A stretch of 64,000 bases of DNA from Pseudomonadales bacterium (GTDB lineage: Bacteria; Pseudomonadota; Gammaproteobacteria; Pseudomonadales; Azotimanducaceae): NCBI GenBank assembly GCA_022448085.1, contig JAKUTH010000003.1:1-64000 (forward strand), read 5' to 3'. This document shows positions 8,694-17,811 of this stretch, one piece after another. How positions within the stretch are numbered: position 1 is the stretch's first letter; each line of letters begins with the position of its first letter. The notes below the pieces were generated by a model. The model saw only the letters and a program-made list of their open reading frames with translations. It was not told where the DNA came from and did no database searches. Both the position numbers and the translations under genes were made by a program.

Positions 8694-10229
8694 TTATTTC
8701 CAATGAAGGTAGCGAGCCCCGTGAACATTCCGGGGGTTAGTGTGCCAGCCGAGAATTTGGGGATCGACTAGGCTACGTATCATGACCGAGTACAGTGGAA
8801 TGACACTGAAATCCCGTAAACCTTCTATTTCCGCGCCCTTGAGTAACGTTATCCTCGTTTCAAGGTCAGCGGTGCGTTTGGCTTGGCGCATGAGTCGATC
8901 GTACTTAGGAGACATATAACGTCCATAGTTCACGTCCCCTATGTCGGACATGAGCAATTCAAGGTAGTGCTCGGGATTGTTTTCACCAAACCAACCCGCA
9001 TGGGCAACCTGGAAGTTGCCCTGCCGAAGATCGGCGAAGTGCACGTTGAGCTCCGCGTGGTGCAAACTTGTTTGGACGCCCACCGATCGCCACATCGACG
9101 CGATCGCGATTTGGATTCGCTTGTTCTCGTCCCCGGTAAAGTACCGAAGGGTTAGTTTCAGCGGATTGTCTTGAGTGAAACCGGCGGCGCGAAGTAGATT
9201 GCGTGCGAGCGCCCTGTCGGGAAGTTGGGTCGTTGCGGTTGGATAATTCGCCACCATTGAGGGTACGAGCCCGTAGCTAATTCGTTCGCCGCTTTTCAAG
9301 ACTTTTTCTGTGAGAATGCGTCGGTCTATCGCGAGCGCGAGCGCCTTACGAACGCGCGCGTCATTGAACGGTGGTTCCGATACGTTAAACACCAGGTACA
9401 TGACGGAAAGCAGCGGAGATACGCGGACGTGGTCGGCCATATGTTGTCGCAACCAACGAAGTTCGCCAGCAGGGAATTCAAGGATCACGTCGAGTTCACC
9501 AGCCCGATAACGGTTAAGCGCCGTCGTCGCGTTTTGAACGGGGATGTAACGAACCCCAGGAAGGGCTACGTTAAATGCGTCATAAAAATGTTGATTCTTA
9601 GCCAGCTCGACGAATCCTTGCGGACGCCAATCCGCAAGGATAAACGCGCCGTTGGTGACCATGTTTCCGGGTTTTACCCAGGCGTCACCGTGCGCTGCGA
9701 TCGCGTGAGGTGGCACGGGATAAGCTGTGGGGTAGAGCAAACGCTCGGCAAAAAAAGGAAAAGGTTTTTCTAACTCGATTGCAAGGCGATGCATCGTCAG
9801 AGCCGTAACGCCCAACGAGTTGAGCGGCGCGTTGCCCGAATTAATGGCTTCGGCGTTTTTGATCGGGTACATAAAAAAAGCGAGGCTTGACGCAGTTTGG
9901 GGGTTCAGAAGACGTTGGTACGAAAAGACGAAGTCTTCGGCGGTGACGGGTTCGCCGTCGCTCCATCGCGCGTTGGGCCGCAGTTCGAACGTCCAAGTCA
10001 AACCGTCGCGAGAAACGTCCCACGAAATTGCCGCGCCTGGAACGATGTGGCCAGCCGGACTCATGGTCGTTAGTCCGAGGTATAGGTCATTGAGGATGGT
10101 CTCCTCAAGCCTCAAATTGTATCGATGTGGGTCTAGGGTCGCAGGTTCGCCCGTGTTCCCGATACGAATGAAATCGGCTAGGCCGGTTACGCAACACCAC
10201 AGAGCCGATAAAAGCAAAAAGACGCGCAT
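8694..10229 (-). CDS. ABC transporter substrate-binding protein, OppA/SBP_bac_5 family
   Basis: About 511 residues. It has a hydrophobic N-terminal signal (MRVFLLLSALWCCVTGLADF) and then IRIGNTGEPATLDPHRYN, the standard start of mature OppA/DppA proteins. No clear lipobox is seen, so it is probably a soluble periplasmic protein. ATG 10229 was preferred over TTG 10265 because the signal peptide begins there. The family binds oligopeptides, but members also take sugars, nickel complexes and other ligands. It is the first gene of the importer operon. Confidence 0.87.
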   Translation of the reverse strand: MRVFLLLSALWCCVTGLADFIRIGNTGEPATLDPHRYNLRLEETILNDLYLGLTTMSPAGHIVPGAAISWDVSRDGLTWTFELRPNARWSDGEPVTAEDFVFSYQRLLNPQTASSLAFFMYPIKNAEAINSGNAPLNSLGVTALTMHRLAIELEKPFPFFAERLLYPTAYPVPPHAIAAHGDAWVKPGNMVTNGAFILADWRPQGFVELAKNQHFYDAFNVALPGVRYIPVQNATTALNRYRAGELDVILEFPAGELRWLRQHMADHVRVSPLLSVMYLVFNVSEPPFNDARVRKALALAIDRRILTEKVLKSGERISYGLVPSMVANYPTATTQLPDRALARNLLRAAGFTQDNPLKLTLRYFTGDENKRIQIAIASMWRSVGVQTSLHHAELNVHFADLRQGNFQVAHAGWFGENNPEHYLELLMSDIGDVNYGRYMSPKYDRLMRQAKRTADLETRITLLKGAEIEGLRDFSVIPLYSVMIRSLVDPQILGWHTNPRNVHGARYLHWK

Positions 10230-10295
10230 CGGGGATACGATACGCAATGGTCGAGTGGCAAGCAAAACGGCACAATGCGCATACGCTGAGCTAAA

Positions 10296-11372
10296 TTGAG
10301 TAACCTAGTGCCGCAACAGAGGCTTCTGGTAGTCGGCGCGCGTGGGTTGGTTGGTCAGGGCGTCCTTGAGGCGTACAGGGGGGACGCCGAATGGTCTGTC
10401 ACCGCATTGTCGCGCCGCCCGTTGGATTTTCCTACCGATGCGACGCACGTGTCAGTGGATCTAACAGACAGGATCCAGACTTTCGAGATGCTGGGATTTT
10501 TAGGCGCGTATACGCATGTCGTGTATGCGGCTTTACACGAGAAAGAGGATTTGATTGCCGGTTGGCGTGACTCAGAACAAATCGAAACCAACCTGGGGAT
10601 GCTTCGAAATTTACTTGACGCACTCGAACCGTCAGAACATCTGACGTTATTGCAAGGTACAAAGGCATACGGTGCCCACCTAGGGCCGATGTTGAATCCT
10701 GGGAAGGAATGGCACGATCGACCTTCGGGGCCCAATTTCTATTGGCCGCAAGAGGATTTGGTTCGAGAACGGGCTCGTGCAGGTGGATGGCGCTATACCG
10801 TGCTGCGACCCCAGATCGTTTGTGGTTTGGCGTTGGGAAGCCCGATGAACATGACGTTGGCTATCGGCATATTTGCCGCGGTATCCAAAGCCTTGGGCGA
10901 ACCCTTGTGTTTTCCTGGTGGCGCCGCATTCGTCACTCAGGCGACCGATGCGCGCTTGCTTGGTCGTGCGGTGCGGTGGTTTGGAGCCCAGTGCGGCAGT
11001 GACAACGAGACGTACAACATCACCAACGGCGATGAATTAATTTGGCGATCCGTGTGGCCGTCCATCGCCGATTCTTTCGAGATGGAAGTCGGCGATGATA
11101 GGCCGACTTCCCTCACTGAAAAGATGTCTAACGTGGCGCCGGTATGGGATGAACTGGTTCGACGACACGGATTGATGTCTTACTCGATGGATCAGCTTGT
11201 TGGAAATTCCTGGCAGTTCGCGGACGCCGCCTTCGGACTAAGGGGGGGGCAGAATACGCTCCTTTCAACGATTAAGGCGCGAAAACACGGCTTTGTCGAA
11301 TGCATCGACACCGAAGACATGTTTCGGGACCAGTTTGCAGCACTCCAGAGCGCACGGATACTGCCAATTTGA
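10296..11372 (+). CDS. PRISE-like NAD(P)-dependent enone reductase (SDR superfamily)
   Basis: A 358-residue extended SDR. The nucleotide motif GARGLVGQG lies at 14-22. GTKAYG places Lys123 and PNFYWPQEDL places Tyr149, matching the Lys/Tyr pair of progesterone 5-beta-reductase/iridoid synthase (PRISE) enzymes, which reduce activated C=C bonds. The start is TTG 10296, or GTG 10308. Its last bases overlap the glucokinase start. An NAD-dependent epimerase is the main alternative, but the motif pair favours PRISE. Confidence 0.75.
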   Translation: MSNLVPQQRLLVVGARGLVGQGVLEAYRGDAEWSVTALSRRPLDFPTDATHVSVDLTDRIQTFEMLGFLGAYTHVVYAALHEKEDLIAGWRDSEQIETNLGMLRNLLDALEPSEHLTLLQGTKAYGAHLGPMLNPGKEWHDRPSGPNFYWPQEDLVRERARAGGWRYTVLRPQIVCGLALGSPMNMTLAIGIFAAVSKALGEPLCFPGGAAFVTQATDARLLGRAVRWFGAQCGSDNETYNITNGDELIWRSVWPSIADSFEMEVGDDRPTSLTEKMSNVAPVWDELVRRHGLMSYSMDQLVGNSWQFADAAFGLRGGQNTLLSTIKARKHGFVECIDTEDMFRDQFAALQSARILPI

Positions 11373-12361
11373 CTTTACTGGTTGCAGATATAGGCGGTAC
11401 CCGGGCGCGTTTTGCGCTTTATGATCAAGGTCATGCACTAATTTTTCGGGAATTTCCCACTGCCGAATTCGACGGAGCGAGCGCTGCGACCGTCGTCGCT
11501 CGGGCACTGGAGGTCATGGGGATAAGGGACGTCGCCGCGATTTGTTTCGCCGTTGCTGGGCCCGTTATCGACGGCAGAGCGTCGATGACGAATGTGAATT
11601 TGAGCTTCGACGAACTCGAGATTTCGAACGAGCTGGGTTTACCCGTGGCGGTCATTAACGATCTGGTGGCACTCGGTCACGCGCTCAATGCAGACCCGGA
11701 AAGAGCTGTGGAAACGATTGGGGGACCAGGCGCGATTCGTTCTGACGAAACGCGAGCGATCGTTTGTGCTGGTACTGGTCTGGGCATGGCCATTCTTCCA
11801 TCCCGCGCGAACGGTCGCGGCGTAGTACCCTCAGAAGGGGGTCATGCCCGGGTAGCAACCATCGACGCCTACGAACGCGAGCTGGTGGATGCGGCAGAGC
11901 AAGAACTAGATGTTCGTGCGATTACCTGGGAACATTTCTTATCCGGACCTGGACTCGTCAACCTATATCGCGCCGTCGCGGCATTATGGGGAACGAAACC
12001 CGAATTACTCGGACCGAATGAGATTAGCGAACTCGGGATATCGATTAGCGATCCGGTCTGTCATCGAACCCTGGAGACTTTCTGTGCATTCCTTGGCACT
12101 GCATGCGGCTCATTGGCGCTAACTGCCCACGCGTTTGGCGGTGTATACGTGGGCGGAACCGTTGTGGCAGCTGTGGCACCGATGCTAGAGGACAGTAGCT
12201 TTCGCCGTCGCTTTGTGGATATCGGGATCCAAGCCGAAGTACTTCAATTCGTTCCAACGGTATTGTTTGCCGAAGATTCGCTTGGGCTCCGAGGGGCGGC
12301 TAAATATGCGATGCGTGTATTTTCTTCTGTTGAGAGCCCCGACGTCGATTCGAGTCTTTAG
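11369..12361 (+). CDS. glk: Glucokinase
   Basis: A 330-residue ROK-unrelated bacterial glucokinase, close to the 321 residues of E. coli Glk. The phosphate-binding ADIGGTRARFAL is at the start, VINDLVALGHALN and GTGLGMAI follow, and SEGGHA fits the sugar-binding part. The most likely start is TTG at 11369, overlapping the upstream stop as TTGA; an in-frame ATG at 11300 lies inside the previous gene. The product phosphorylates glucose to glucose 6-phosphate in the cytoplasm. Its 3' end overlaps the convergent cfa gene by four bases. Confidence 0.88.
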   Translation: MTLLVADIGGTRARFALYDQGHALIFREFPTAEFDGASAATVVARALEVMGIRDVAAICFAVAGPVIDGRASMTNVNLSFDELEISNELGLPVAVINDLVALGHALNADPERAVETIGGPGAIRSDETRAIVCAGTGLGMAILPSRANGRGVVPSEGGHARVATIDAYERELVDAAEQELDVRAITWEHFLSGPGLVNLYRAVAALWGTKPELLGPNEISELGISISDPVCHRTLETFCAFLGTACGSLALTAHAFGGVYVGGTVVAAVAPMLEDSSFRRRFVDIGIQAEVLQFVPTVLFAEDSLGLRGAAKYAMRVFSSVESPDVDSSL

Positions 12362-13530
12362 GGGGTGTCGTACAGGTAGTCCCTTGTCGTTGGCACAGAT
12401 GCATTGTTAATACTTAGCTGAAGCTGGTAGACGACCAGGCTTTCAACCTCGAAGGCGGTTTGACATGTAAGCAGGTAAAACTCCCAGATTCGGCAAAATC
12501 GTTCGCCTTTATCGCGTGCAAATTCGGACCGAACTGTCTGAAACCGACGATTCCATTCCTTCAACGTCAACGCGTAGTGCTGTCGCCATACCTCGATATC
12601 GGCGAAGACAAGTGGACTGCGTTCAATCGCGGTACTGATCTCGGATATAGCTGGGATGTAACCGCCTGGGAATATGTGTCGGCGTATCCATGGATTGGTT
12701 GCCGCGGGCCGATCCATGTGACCGATCGTATGAATCATCGCGATCCCGTCCTTCGAGAGGAGATTGCCAACCTTGTTGAAATAACCGTCGAAATTCCGTA
12801 GACCCACGTGTTCGAACATGCCGACGGAGACAACGGCATCGTATTCCCCCTGGTGGTTTCGATAATCTTCGAGACGGAATTCGACTTGGTTGTCTAACCC
12901 GCGCTGAATGGCATGCTCTTTGGCCACACCAAGTTGCTCGTTTGACAACGTAAGTCCGGTGACTTGAACGTCTTCTTGTTCAGCGAGGTATAGCCCGAGA
13001 CTTCCCCAGCCCGAGCCAATATCAAGGACCTTCTGACCGGGCTTGAGACATAGTTTTTTTCGAATGTGCTCGCATTTCGCGGACTGAGCGGCTTCAAGGG
13101 TTTGTTCCGGAGTACGAAAGTAAGCACAGGAGTAGTGCATGTCTTGATCCAAGAACGCGCGAAAAAGAGATTCGTCAAGGTCGTAATGATGACTCACGTT
13201 CCGCATGCTCGCGTGGAGATTGTTCCACGTTTGCAGAATTGCCGCGTAGGCAGCCATGGACCCTCGCCGAACTAATTCATCCTCGAAGTTGGTTCGCAGG
13301 ATGGTAAGCAGCTGAGCAAGCTTTCCATCCTCGACATCCCAGCCTTGTTCAATATAGGTTTCGCCGAGGTTAAGGAGCGGATTACGAGCGATCTTAGACA
13401 GGACCCGCGTGTCATTAATCCTCCACACGACAGACGCTGGGCCATCACCGAACACCTGCTCATCGCCGTTCGGGTAAACGAGTTTGAACGCCCCATGTTT
13501 GATGTTTTCGCGAATAAACCTGTCGTACAT
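12358..13530 (-). CDS. cfa: Cyclopropane-fatty-acyl-phospholipid synthase
   Basis: A 390-residue SAM-dependent enzyme that adds a methylene across double bonds of membrane lipids. The SAM motif VLDIGSGWGSLGLYL is at 168-182 and MHYSCAYF with C135 at 131-138, both typical of CFA synthases. Length is near the family norm (about 380). It acts at the inner membrane. A substrate other than phospholipid cannot be excluded, but the domain layout is standard. Confidence 0.9.
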   Translation of the reverse strand: MYDRFIRENIKHGAFKLVYPNGDEQVFGDGPASVVWRINDTRVLSKIARNPLLNLGETYIEQGWDVEDGKLAQLLTILRTNFEDELVRRGSMAAYAAILQTWNNLHASMRNVSHHYDLDESLFRAFLDQDMHYSCAYFRTPEQTLEAAQSAKCEHIRKKLCLKPGQKVLDIGSGWGSLGLYLAEQEDVQVTGLTLSNEQLGVAKEHAIQRGLDNQVEFRLEDYRNHQGEYDAVVSVGMFEHVGLRNFDGYFNKVGNLLSKDGIAMIHTIGHMDRPAATNPWIRRHIFPGGYIPAISEISTAIERSPLVFADIEVWRQHYALTLKEWNRRFQTVRSEFARDKGERFCRIWEFYLLTCQTAFEVESLVVYQLQLSINNASVPTTRDYLYDTP

Positions 13531-13707
13531 CCGCGTGTTCTATCATGCTTCCGCGTGATCCGCCTAATGTCGTCAGCGTGCACGGTCTAATGAGAATATC
13601 CTATTCTTATCGCAACTGGCTCGAGACAAAATGCGGGTTCGATAACGTGCAGGGTCCCGAACCCTAGCGATTGGGGTAGCGGGATTTAGCAACGAGGGTG
13701 TATACGA
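13531..13707. promoter_or_regulatory. Divergent intergenic region cfa / LLM with palindrome
   Basis: This 177-base spacer lies between two divergent genes. It has a perfect inverted repeat AGAATA-TCC-TATTCT at 13593-13607, close to where the cfa promoter would be, and a weaker AGGGT/ACCCT repeat near 13651-13665. The rightward gene has a GAGGGTG ribosome site. Operator function is an inference. Confidence 0.3.
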
Positions 13708-14754
13708 ATGAAAGTTAGCATCGGGGTAGGTAGTGCGGCGTCAGGGCAAGAACGCGACTTTGATCGTCAAGTCGATTATGTCGTGGAAGCTGAAAAGTTA
13801 GGCGTAGACGCCGTGTGGTCGGCGGAGGCATGGGGGCAGGATGCCGTTGCACCGCTCGCGTACCTCGCCGCGAAAACTGATCGCATCAAACTTGGTACCG
13901 GGATTATGCAAATTAGTGCGAGAACCCCGTCAATGACTGCCATGACTGCATTGACGATGGCTGCGCTTTCAAACGACCGTTTTTTACTCGGTCTCGGTGT
14001 TTCGGGACCGCAAGTGGTTGAGGGCCTTCAAGGCCGCTCATTTGAGGGCCCGTTGACACGATTACGTGAAACGATCGAAATCATTCGCCTCGCATTTCAA
14101 GGAGAAAAGCTCGCATACGAAGGTAAATACCATACCTTGCCGCTTCCAGGCGGCGAAGGTAAAGCACTGCGTTTAGCACAGCCTGGCAACCAAGAAATAC
14201 CCATCTACCTTGCCACGCTTGGGCCGCGGGCTTTGGAATTGACAGGTGAACTAGCCGATGGTTGGTTAGGGACTTCGTTCACTCCGTCCTATGCGAATGC
14301 CCATCTAGACTTTATTTCGCGAGGGGCTGAAGCTCACGGACGTTCGCTGGTTGATATCGATATTCAAGCTGGAGGCACCGTGGCTTTTGAAGCGGATATG
14401 GCAGGGGTGATGGGTTCTCTCAAAGCCGGCATGGCATTTACGCTGGGGGCTATGGGGTCAGCTAAAACGAATTTCTATAACGACGCGTACAAGCGGGGCG
14501 GATGGGAGGACGCGGCAAACGAGGTGCAAGGGTTGTGGGTGGCAGGTCGTCGCGATGAGGCCATCGCAAAGGTACCGGAGGAAATGGTTCTACAATCGAA
14601 TTTAGTGGGTGACAAAAAGGCAATACGAGAAAGGCTCCAGGCATACAAACGCGCGGGCGTTTCCACGCTGAGGGTTCAACCGGCGGGCCAGAATTTGGAT
14701 GACCGACTCAAAACGTTGGGTGAGACGCTAGATCTAATAGACGACCTCGATTGA
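13708..14754 (+). CDS. LLM-class F420-dependent oxidoreductase (Rv3520c-like)
   Basis: A 348-residue luciferase-like oxidoreductase starting MKVSIGVGSAASGQERDF. The blocks ERDFDRQVDYVVEAEKLG, KLGTGIMQISARTP and IPIYLATLGPRALELTGE resemble the actinobacterial Rv3520c-type F420-dependent subfamily. ATG 13708 has GAGGGTG upstream. It stands alone with a small membrane protein downstream. The presence of an F420 operon in the same window supports F420 as cofactor. Confidence 0.82.
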   Translation: MKVSIGVGSAASGQERDFDRQVDYVVEAEKLGVDAVWSAEAWGQDAVAPLAYLAAKTDRIKLGTGIMQISARTPSMTAMTALTMAALSNDRFLLGLGVSGPQVVEGLQGRSFEGPLTRLRETIEIIRLAFQGEKLAYEGKYHTLPLPGGEGKALRLAQPGNQEIPIYLATLGPRALELTGELADGWLGTSFTPSYANAHLDFISRGAEAHGRSLVDIDIQAGGTVAFEADMAGVMGSLKAGMAFTLGAMGSAKTNFYNDAYKRGGWEDAANEVQGLWVAGRRDEAIAKVPEEMVLQSNLVGDKKAIRERLQAYKRAGVSTLRVQPAGQNLDDRLKTLGETLDLIDDLD

Positions 14755-14769
14755 TAATCGACATGGCGC

Positions 14770-15087
14770 ATGCAAGATAAAGTAAAGATCCAGTTGGCGT
14801 ACGGACTGTATTTGGGGGTGGTCACCGCTATTGTTGGCCTCGCTCTTGCGTACACCCAACGGAATCGAGGAAACCCCTTCGTCGCGTCGCACTGTCGTTT
14901 CCAGATCAGGACTTTTTGGATCGGTCTTTTGTATGTGGGATTGTCGGCGCTTTTAGTTGGGCTGCTTCCGGGAGGCATTTACTTGTTACTTTTTCCAGCT
15001 TTCTGGTGGTTTATCCGATGTGTCAAAGGAATATTGGGTACCGTTAACGACGAATCCGTTCAAAATGAAGAGACGTGGCTTTTCTAG
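14770..15087 (+). CDS. Small membrane protein, DUF4870-like
   Basis: A 105-residue protein with three hydrophobic segments (about 9-26, 49-63 and 64-80). The pattern LAYGLYLGVVTAIVGLALAY, then ASHCRFQIRTFWIGLLY, resembles DUF4870 membrane proteins, whose function is not established. It follows the LLM gene by 15 bases and is probably co-transcribed. No catalytic residues are evident. Confidence 0.7.
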   Translation: MQDKVKIQLAYGLYLGVVTAIVGLALAYTQRNRGNPFVASHCRFQIRTFWIGLLYVGLSALLVGLLPGGIYLLLFPAFWWFIRCVKGILGTVNDESVQNEETWLF

Positions 15088-15115
15088 CACGTCGCTATTC
15101 GATTAAACCGGAATT

Positions 15116-15898
15116 TCAGACCTGCGATCGACCTCGGCGTAGAATTTCGTGGCGTCGTGCTGCGATTTTCTCCGATTTTACGTGGTTTTCGGAATGGGAT
15201 TCGTTCGCGACCGCTTCAACGTTGAGTCCCTCGGCGAGCGTCGTATTCCAGCCTCTATCCATAATGTCGAGCATCGCTTCGCGCGTAGGACGGTCGGTAC
15301 TGAGAATATCCTGGGCCAGCGCGCGCGCGCTCGGGAGGAGGTCGTCAGGATCGACAACCCGATTGACAAGACCCCAGTTGTACGCTGTTTGCGCGTCGAG
15401 AAAATTGCCGGAGAGGGAAAGCTCTTTGGCCCGGTTAATGCCCACCAGTCTCGGTAACCGTTGAGATAGTCCCCATCCCGGAACGACGCCCACTCTGGCG
15501 TGTGTATCGGCGAAGAGGGCCTCGGTGGAGGCAATGAGAATATCGCACATCAAGGCGAGCTCGAAACCGCCAGTGATCGCAAATCCATTGATAGCTCCGA
15601 TGAGGGGTACTTTCAAGAAGTCCACGGCATCGCTTAGATCGATCACGGATGTTTCCGTCGTTTTGTTACCCGAGCTCGTTTCGCCGCCCAATTCTTTAAG
15701 ATCGAGACCCGCGGTAAAGGCTCTTCCCGCTCCAGTCAGAATGACGATTTCGCAGGAACGGTCGTTGGCCAGGTTGCGGAACGTGGCGGTAAGTTCGGTG
15801 CGAAGATCAAAGGAAAGAGCGTTCATGACCTCGGGTCGATTGAGCGTGACTTCCGCGATGGAACCGTCACGAGCGCAAAGTACAAGATCACTCGTCAT
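15116..15898 (-). CDS. Enoyl-CoA hydratase/isomerase family protein
   Basis: A 260-residue crotonase-fold protein. ITGAGRAFTAGLDLKELGG is the first oxyanion-hole block; GAINGFAITGGFELALMCD is the second. ADTHARVGVVPGWGLSQRLP completes the family pattern, with Glu retained in GGFELA. It hydrates enoyl-CoA or does a related reaction in acyl-CoA breakdown. It overlaps the upstream alpha/beta hydrolase gene by four bases, so the two form a leftward operon. Confidence 0.87.
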   Translation of the reverse strand: MTSDLVLCARDGSIAEVTLNRPEVMNALSFDLRTELTATFRNLANDRSCEIVILTGAGRAFTAGLDLKELGGETSSGNKTTETSVIDLSDAVDFLKVPLIGAINGFAITGGFELALMCDILIASTEALFADTHARVGVVPGWGLSQRLPRLVGINRAKELSLSGNFLDAQTAYNWGLVNRVVDPDDLLPSARALAQDILSTDRPTREAMLDIMDRGWNTTLAEGLNVEAVANESHSENHVKSEKIAARRHEILRRGRSQV

Positions 15899-16788
15899 CG
15901 GAGTACTTCGATCGATGCCATGTGTTTGACAATCATTCCGACGAGTTCGGGGATGACTGGCTCAGAAAGGTCGTGACCGAGCTTTGGGATGATTTCTAAG
16001 TGCCCGTTACGGACGCAGTTAATGATGTCCTTGCTCGCGGACGGATCGATTAAGGGATCTTCCTCACCGTGAACGGCAAGGACTGGCATCGATAACTTGG
16101 TTAACAATTCGGATCGATCGGGGGCCGTCAGGGTCGCGGCCATTTGTCTCGCGGACCCCGAGGGTCGATGGGCCCGAGCGTGCGCGCTTTCGATGAATCG
16201 GGCTATTCCGTATTCAGAAGACGGATAGTAAGGTCCCGCGTTGGTGTTAGCAGCGTGAATGGATGACGCAACCGCGTCGTTGCCGTTACCCACGTGCAGC
16301 GACGTAGCCATTGCTGCAATGACATTGTCTGAAGGTCTTGGCAGACTCGGATTACTCGTTGTCGCCATCAATGATGTGAGCGTAAACACTCGTTCGGGAT
16401 GTTCGATCGCACACCATTGGGCGATCATTCCACCCATGGAACAGCCGATGATGTGAGCGCCCGATTGTCCAAGATGATCGAGCAGGTCGATCACGTCGTG
16501 GGCCATGTCTTCGAGCGTATAGGGTGGTTGCATAGATAAGGGATCGGACAATGCTGAGAATAGGTCTTCGATGCTCGGGATATCGGCGTTGACCTCGTGG
16601 CTGAGCCCTACGTCTCGATGGTCAAATACGATCGCGCGATAACCTGCGTCGACCAATGAATCGATAAACGCGTCCGGCCATTGGACGAGCTGACAACCGA
16701 CGCCGTGGATTAGTAAGGCCGGTGGGTTTGACCGGGCGCCTCGTTGTTGGAAGTAAATCTCGCCGGATCGGGCGCTAAATAACGGCAT
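15895..16788 (-). CDS. Alpha/beta hydrolase
   Basis: About 297 residues from ATG 16788; a longer frame to 16863 has no homology in its first 25 residues. The HGVGC oxyanion loop is near 29-32, the nucleophile elbow GCSMGG puts Ser117 at the active site, HGEEDPLIDP holds the acid and LGHDL the histidine. The triad is complete, so it should be an active esterase, lactonase or C-C hydrolase. Co-expression with the enoyl-CoA hydratase suggests a catabolic role. Confidence 0.83.
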   Translation of the reverse strand: MPLFSARSGEIYFQQRGARSNPPALLIHGVGCQLVQWPDAFIDSLVDAGYRAIVFDHRDVGLSHEVNADIPSIEDLFSALSDPLSMQPPYTLEDMAHDVIDLLDHLGQSGAHIIGCSMGGMIAQWCAIEHPERVFTLTSLMATTSNPSLPRPSDNVIAAMATSLHVGNGNDAVASSIHAANTNAGPYYPSSEYGIARFIESAHARAHRPSGSARQMAATLTAPDRSELLTKLSMPVLAVHGEEDPLIDPSASKDIINCVRNGHLEIIPKLGHDLSEPVIPELVGMIVKHMASIEVLR

Positions 16789-16965
16789 TCGGATACTTTG
16801 GCAACAAACGCGAAATTGTATCGTGCCCGATTCGCCCTTTACAGATTTATCGGGTGCGCACACCGACCGTCGAGCGCTTTAGTCCGACGTTTATACAGGG
16901 AATTCGGATAGGCGTAGGCGAGCGGCAGTGGACAACTCTTAAGTTATCGCTGTTAATGGGGGCCC

Positions 16966-17811
16966 ATGAAACGAATAGCGTTTTTGCTTGCGTCGTTGGT
17001 ATTGAGTGGATGCGCGAGCATTGTTTCTTCGGTCACAGAGACGCTCGCCGGAGACCTTTCACGTGCGATACTCAATAACGACGATCTCGCTACGGTAAGA
17101 GAGGGTGTTCCCGCTTTCCTAATTGTGCTTGACGCGCTTCTAACCTCTAACCCGGACAATCCAAATCTGTTGACCGCGGCTGCGAGACTGAACGCGTCGT
17201 ACGCGACTGGGTTTGTGGCCGACCAAGCCCGGCAGAGCAAGTTGACCGATAAGGCGATGGGGCTCTCGTACCGGGCAGCATGCAACCGTGTTGATTGGTT
17301 GTGCAACGTGCGCGAAATGCCGTTTCAGGAATTGGAAGCGCGATTGCTTGGCTCGAGACAAAAAGACGTGCCGGCCATATACACGTTTGCCAGCAGTTGG
17401 GCTGGCTGGATTCAGGCGCATAGCGATGATTGGGCCGCGATCGCCGAACTCGCCAGAGTGAAAGCGTTGATGGAGAAAGTTGTTGAACTCGATGCAAATT
17501 ATGATGACGGAGCGGCGGTCATGTATCTTGGTGTTTTTGAGACATTACTTCCGCCTGCTATGGGAGGACGGCCGGAAGTCGGTCGCCGACATTTTGAACG
17601 GGCGATCGAAATTAGCGATGGACGCTACCTCATGGCGAAGGTTCTGTTTGCTGAGAAATACGCGCGGCTCGTTTTTGATCGCCAGTTACACGATACGCTT
17701 CTCACGGAAGTAATGATCGCCGATCCATACGGCGAAGCATTAACACTGATTAACTTGGTGGCTCAGGATCAAGCTGCTGCGTTGCTTAAGAGTGCTGATG
17801 AATATTTTTAG
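16966..17811 (+). CDS. TRAP transporter TatT-type lipoprotein
   Basis: A 281-residue lipoprotein with signal MKRIAFLLASLVLSGC, so Cys16 is the likely lipidated residue. The body is helical with TPR-like repeats (for example NPDNPNLLTAAARLNASYA) and matches the TatT family first described in Treponema, where TatT partners a TRAP periplasmic binding protein. It starts a tightly packed run with DctP, DctQ and DctM. It probably sits in the periplasm on a membrane anchor and hands hydrophobic ligand to DctP (inference from the Treponema system). Confidence 0.85.
   Translation: MKRIAFLLASLVLSGCASIVSSVTETLAGDLSRAILNNDDLATVREGVPAFLIVLDALLTSNPDNPNLLTAAARLNASYATGFVADQARQSKLTDKAMGLSYRAACNRVDWLCNVREMPFQELEARLLGSRQKDVPAIYTFASSWAGWIQAHSDDWAAIAELARVKALMEKVVELDANYDDGAAVMYLGVFETLLPPAMGGRPEVGRRHFERAIEISDGRYLMAKVLFAEKYARLVFDRQLHDTLLTEVMIADPYGEALTLINLVAQDQAAALLKSADEYF

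Noticed and set aside
16929-16957. TGGACA...GTTAAT promoter before the TRAP operon
   Set aside because: The implied start of transcription would fall almost on the ATG, contradicting the G-rich ribosome site, so it is not reported as a feature.
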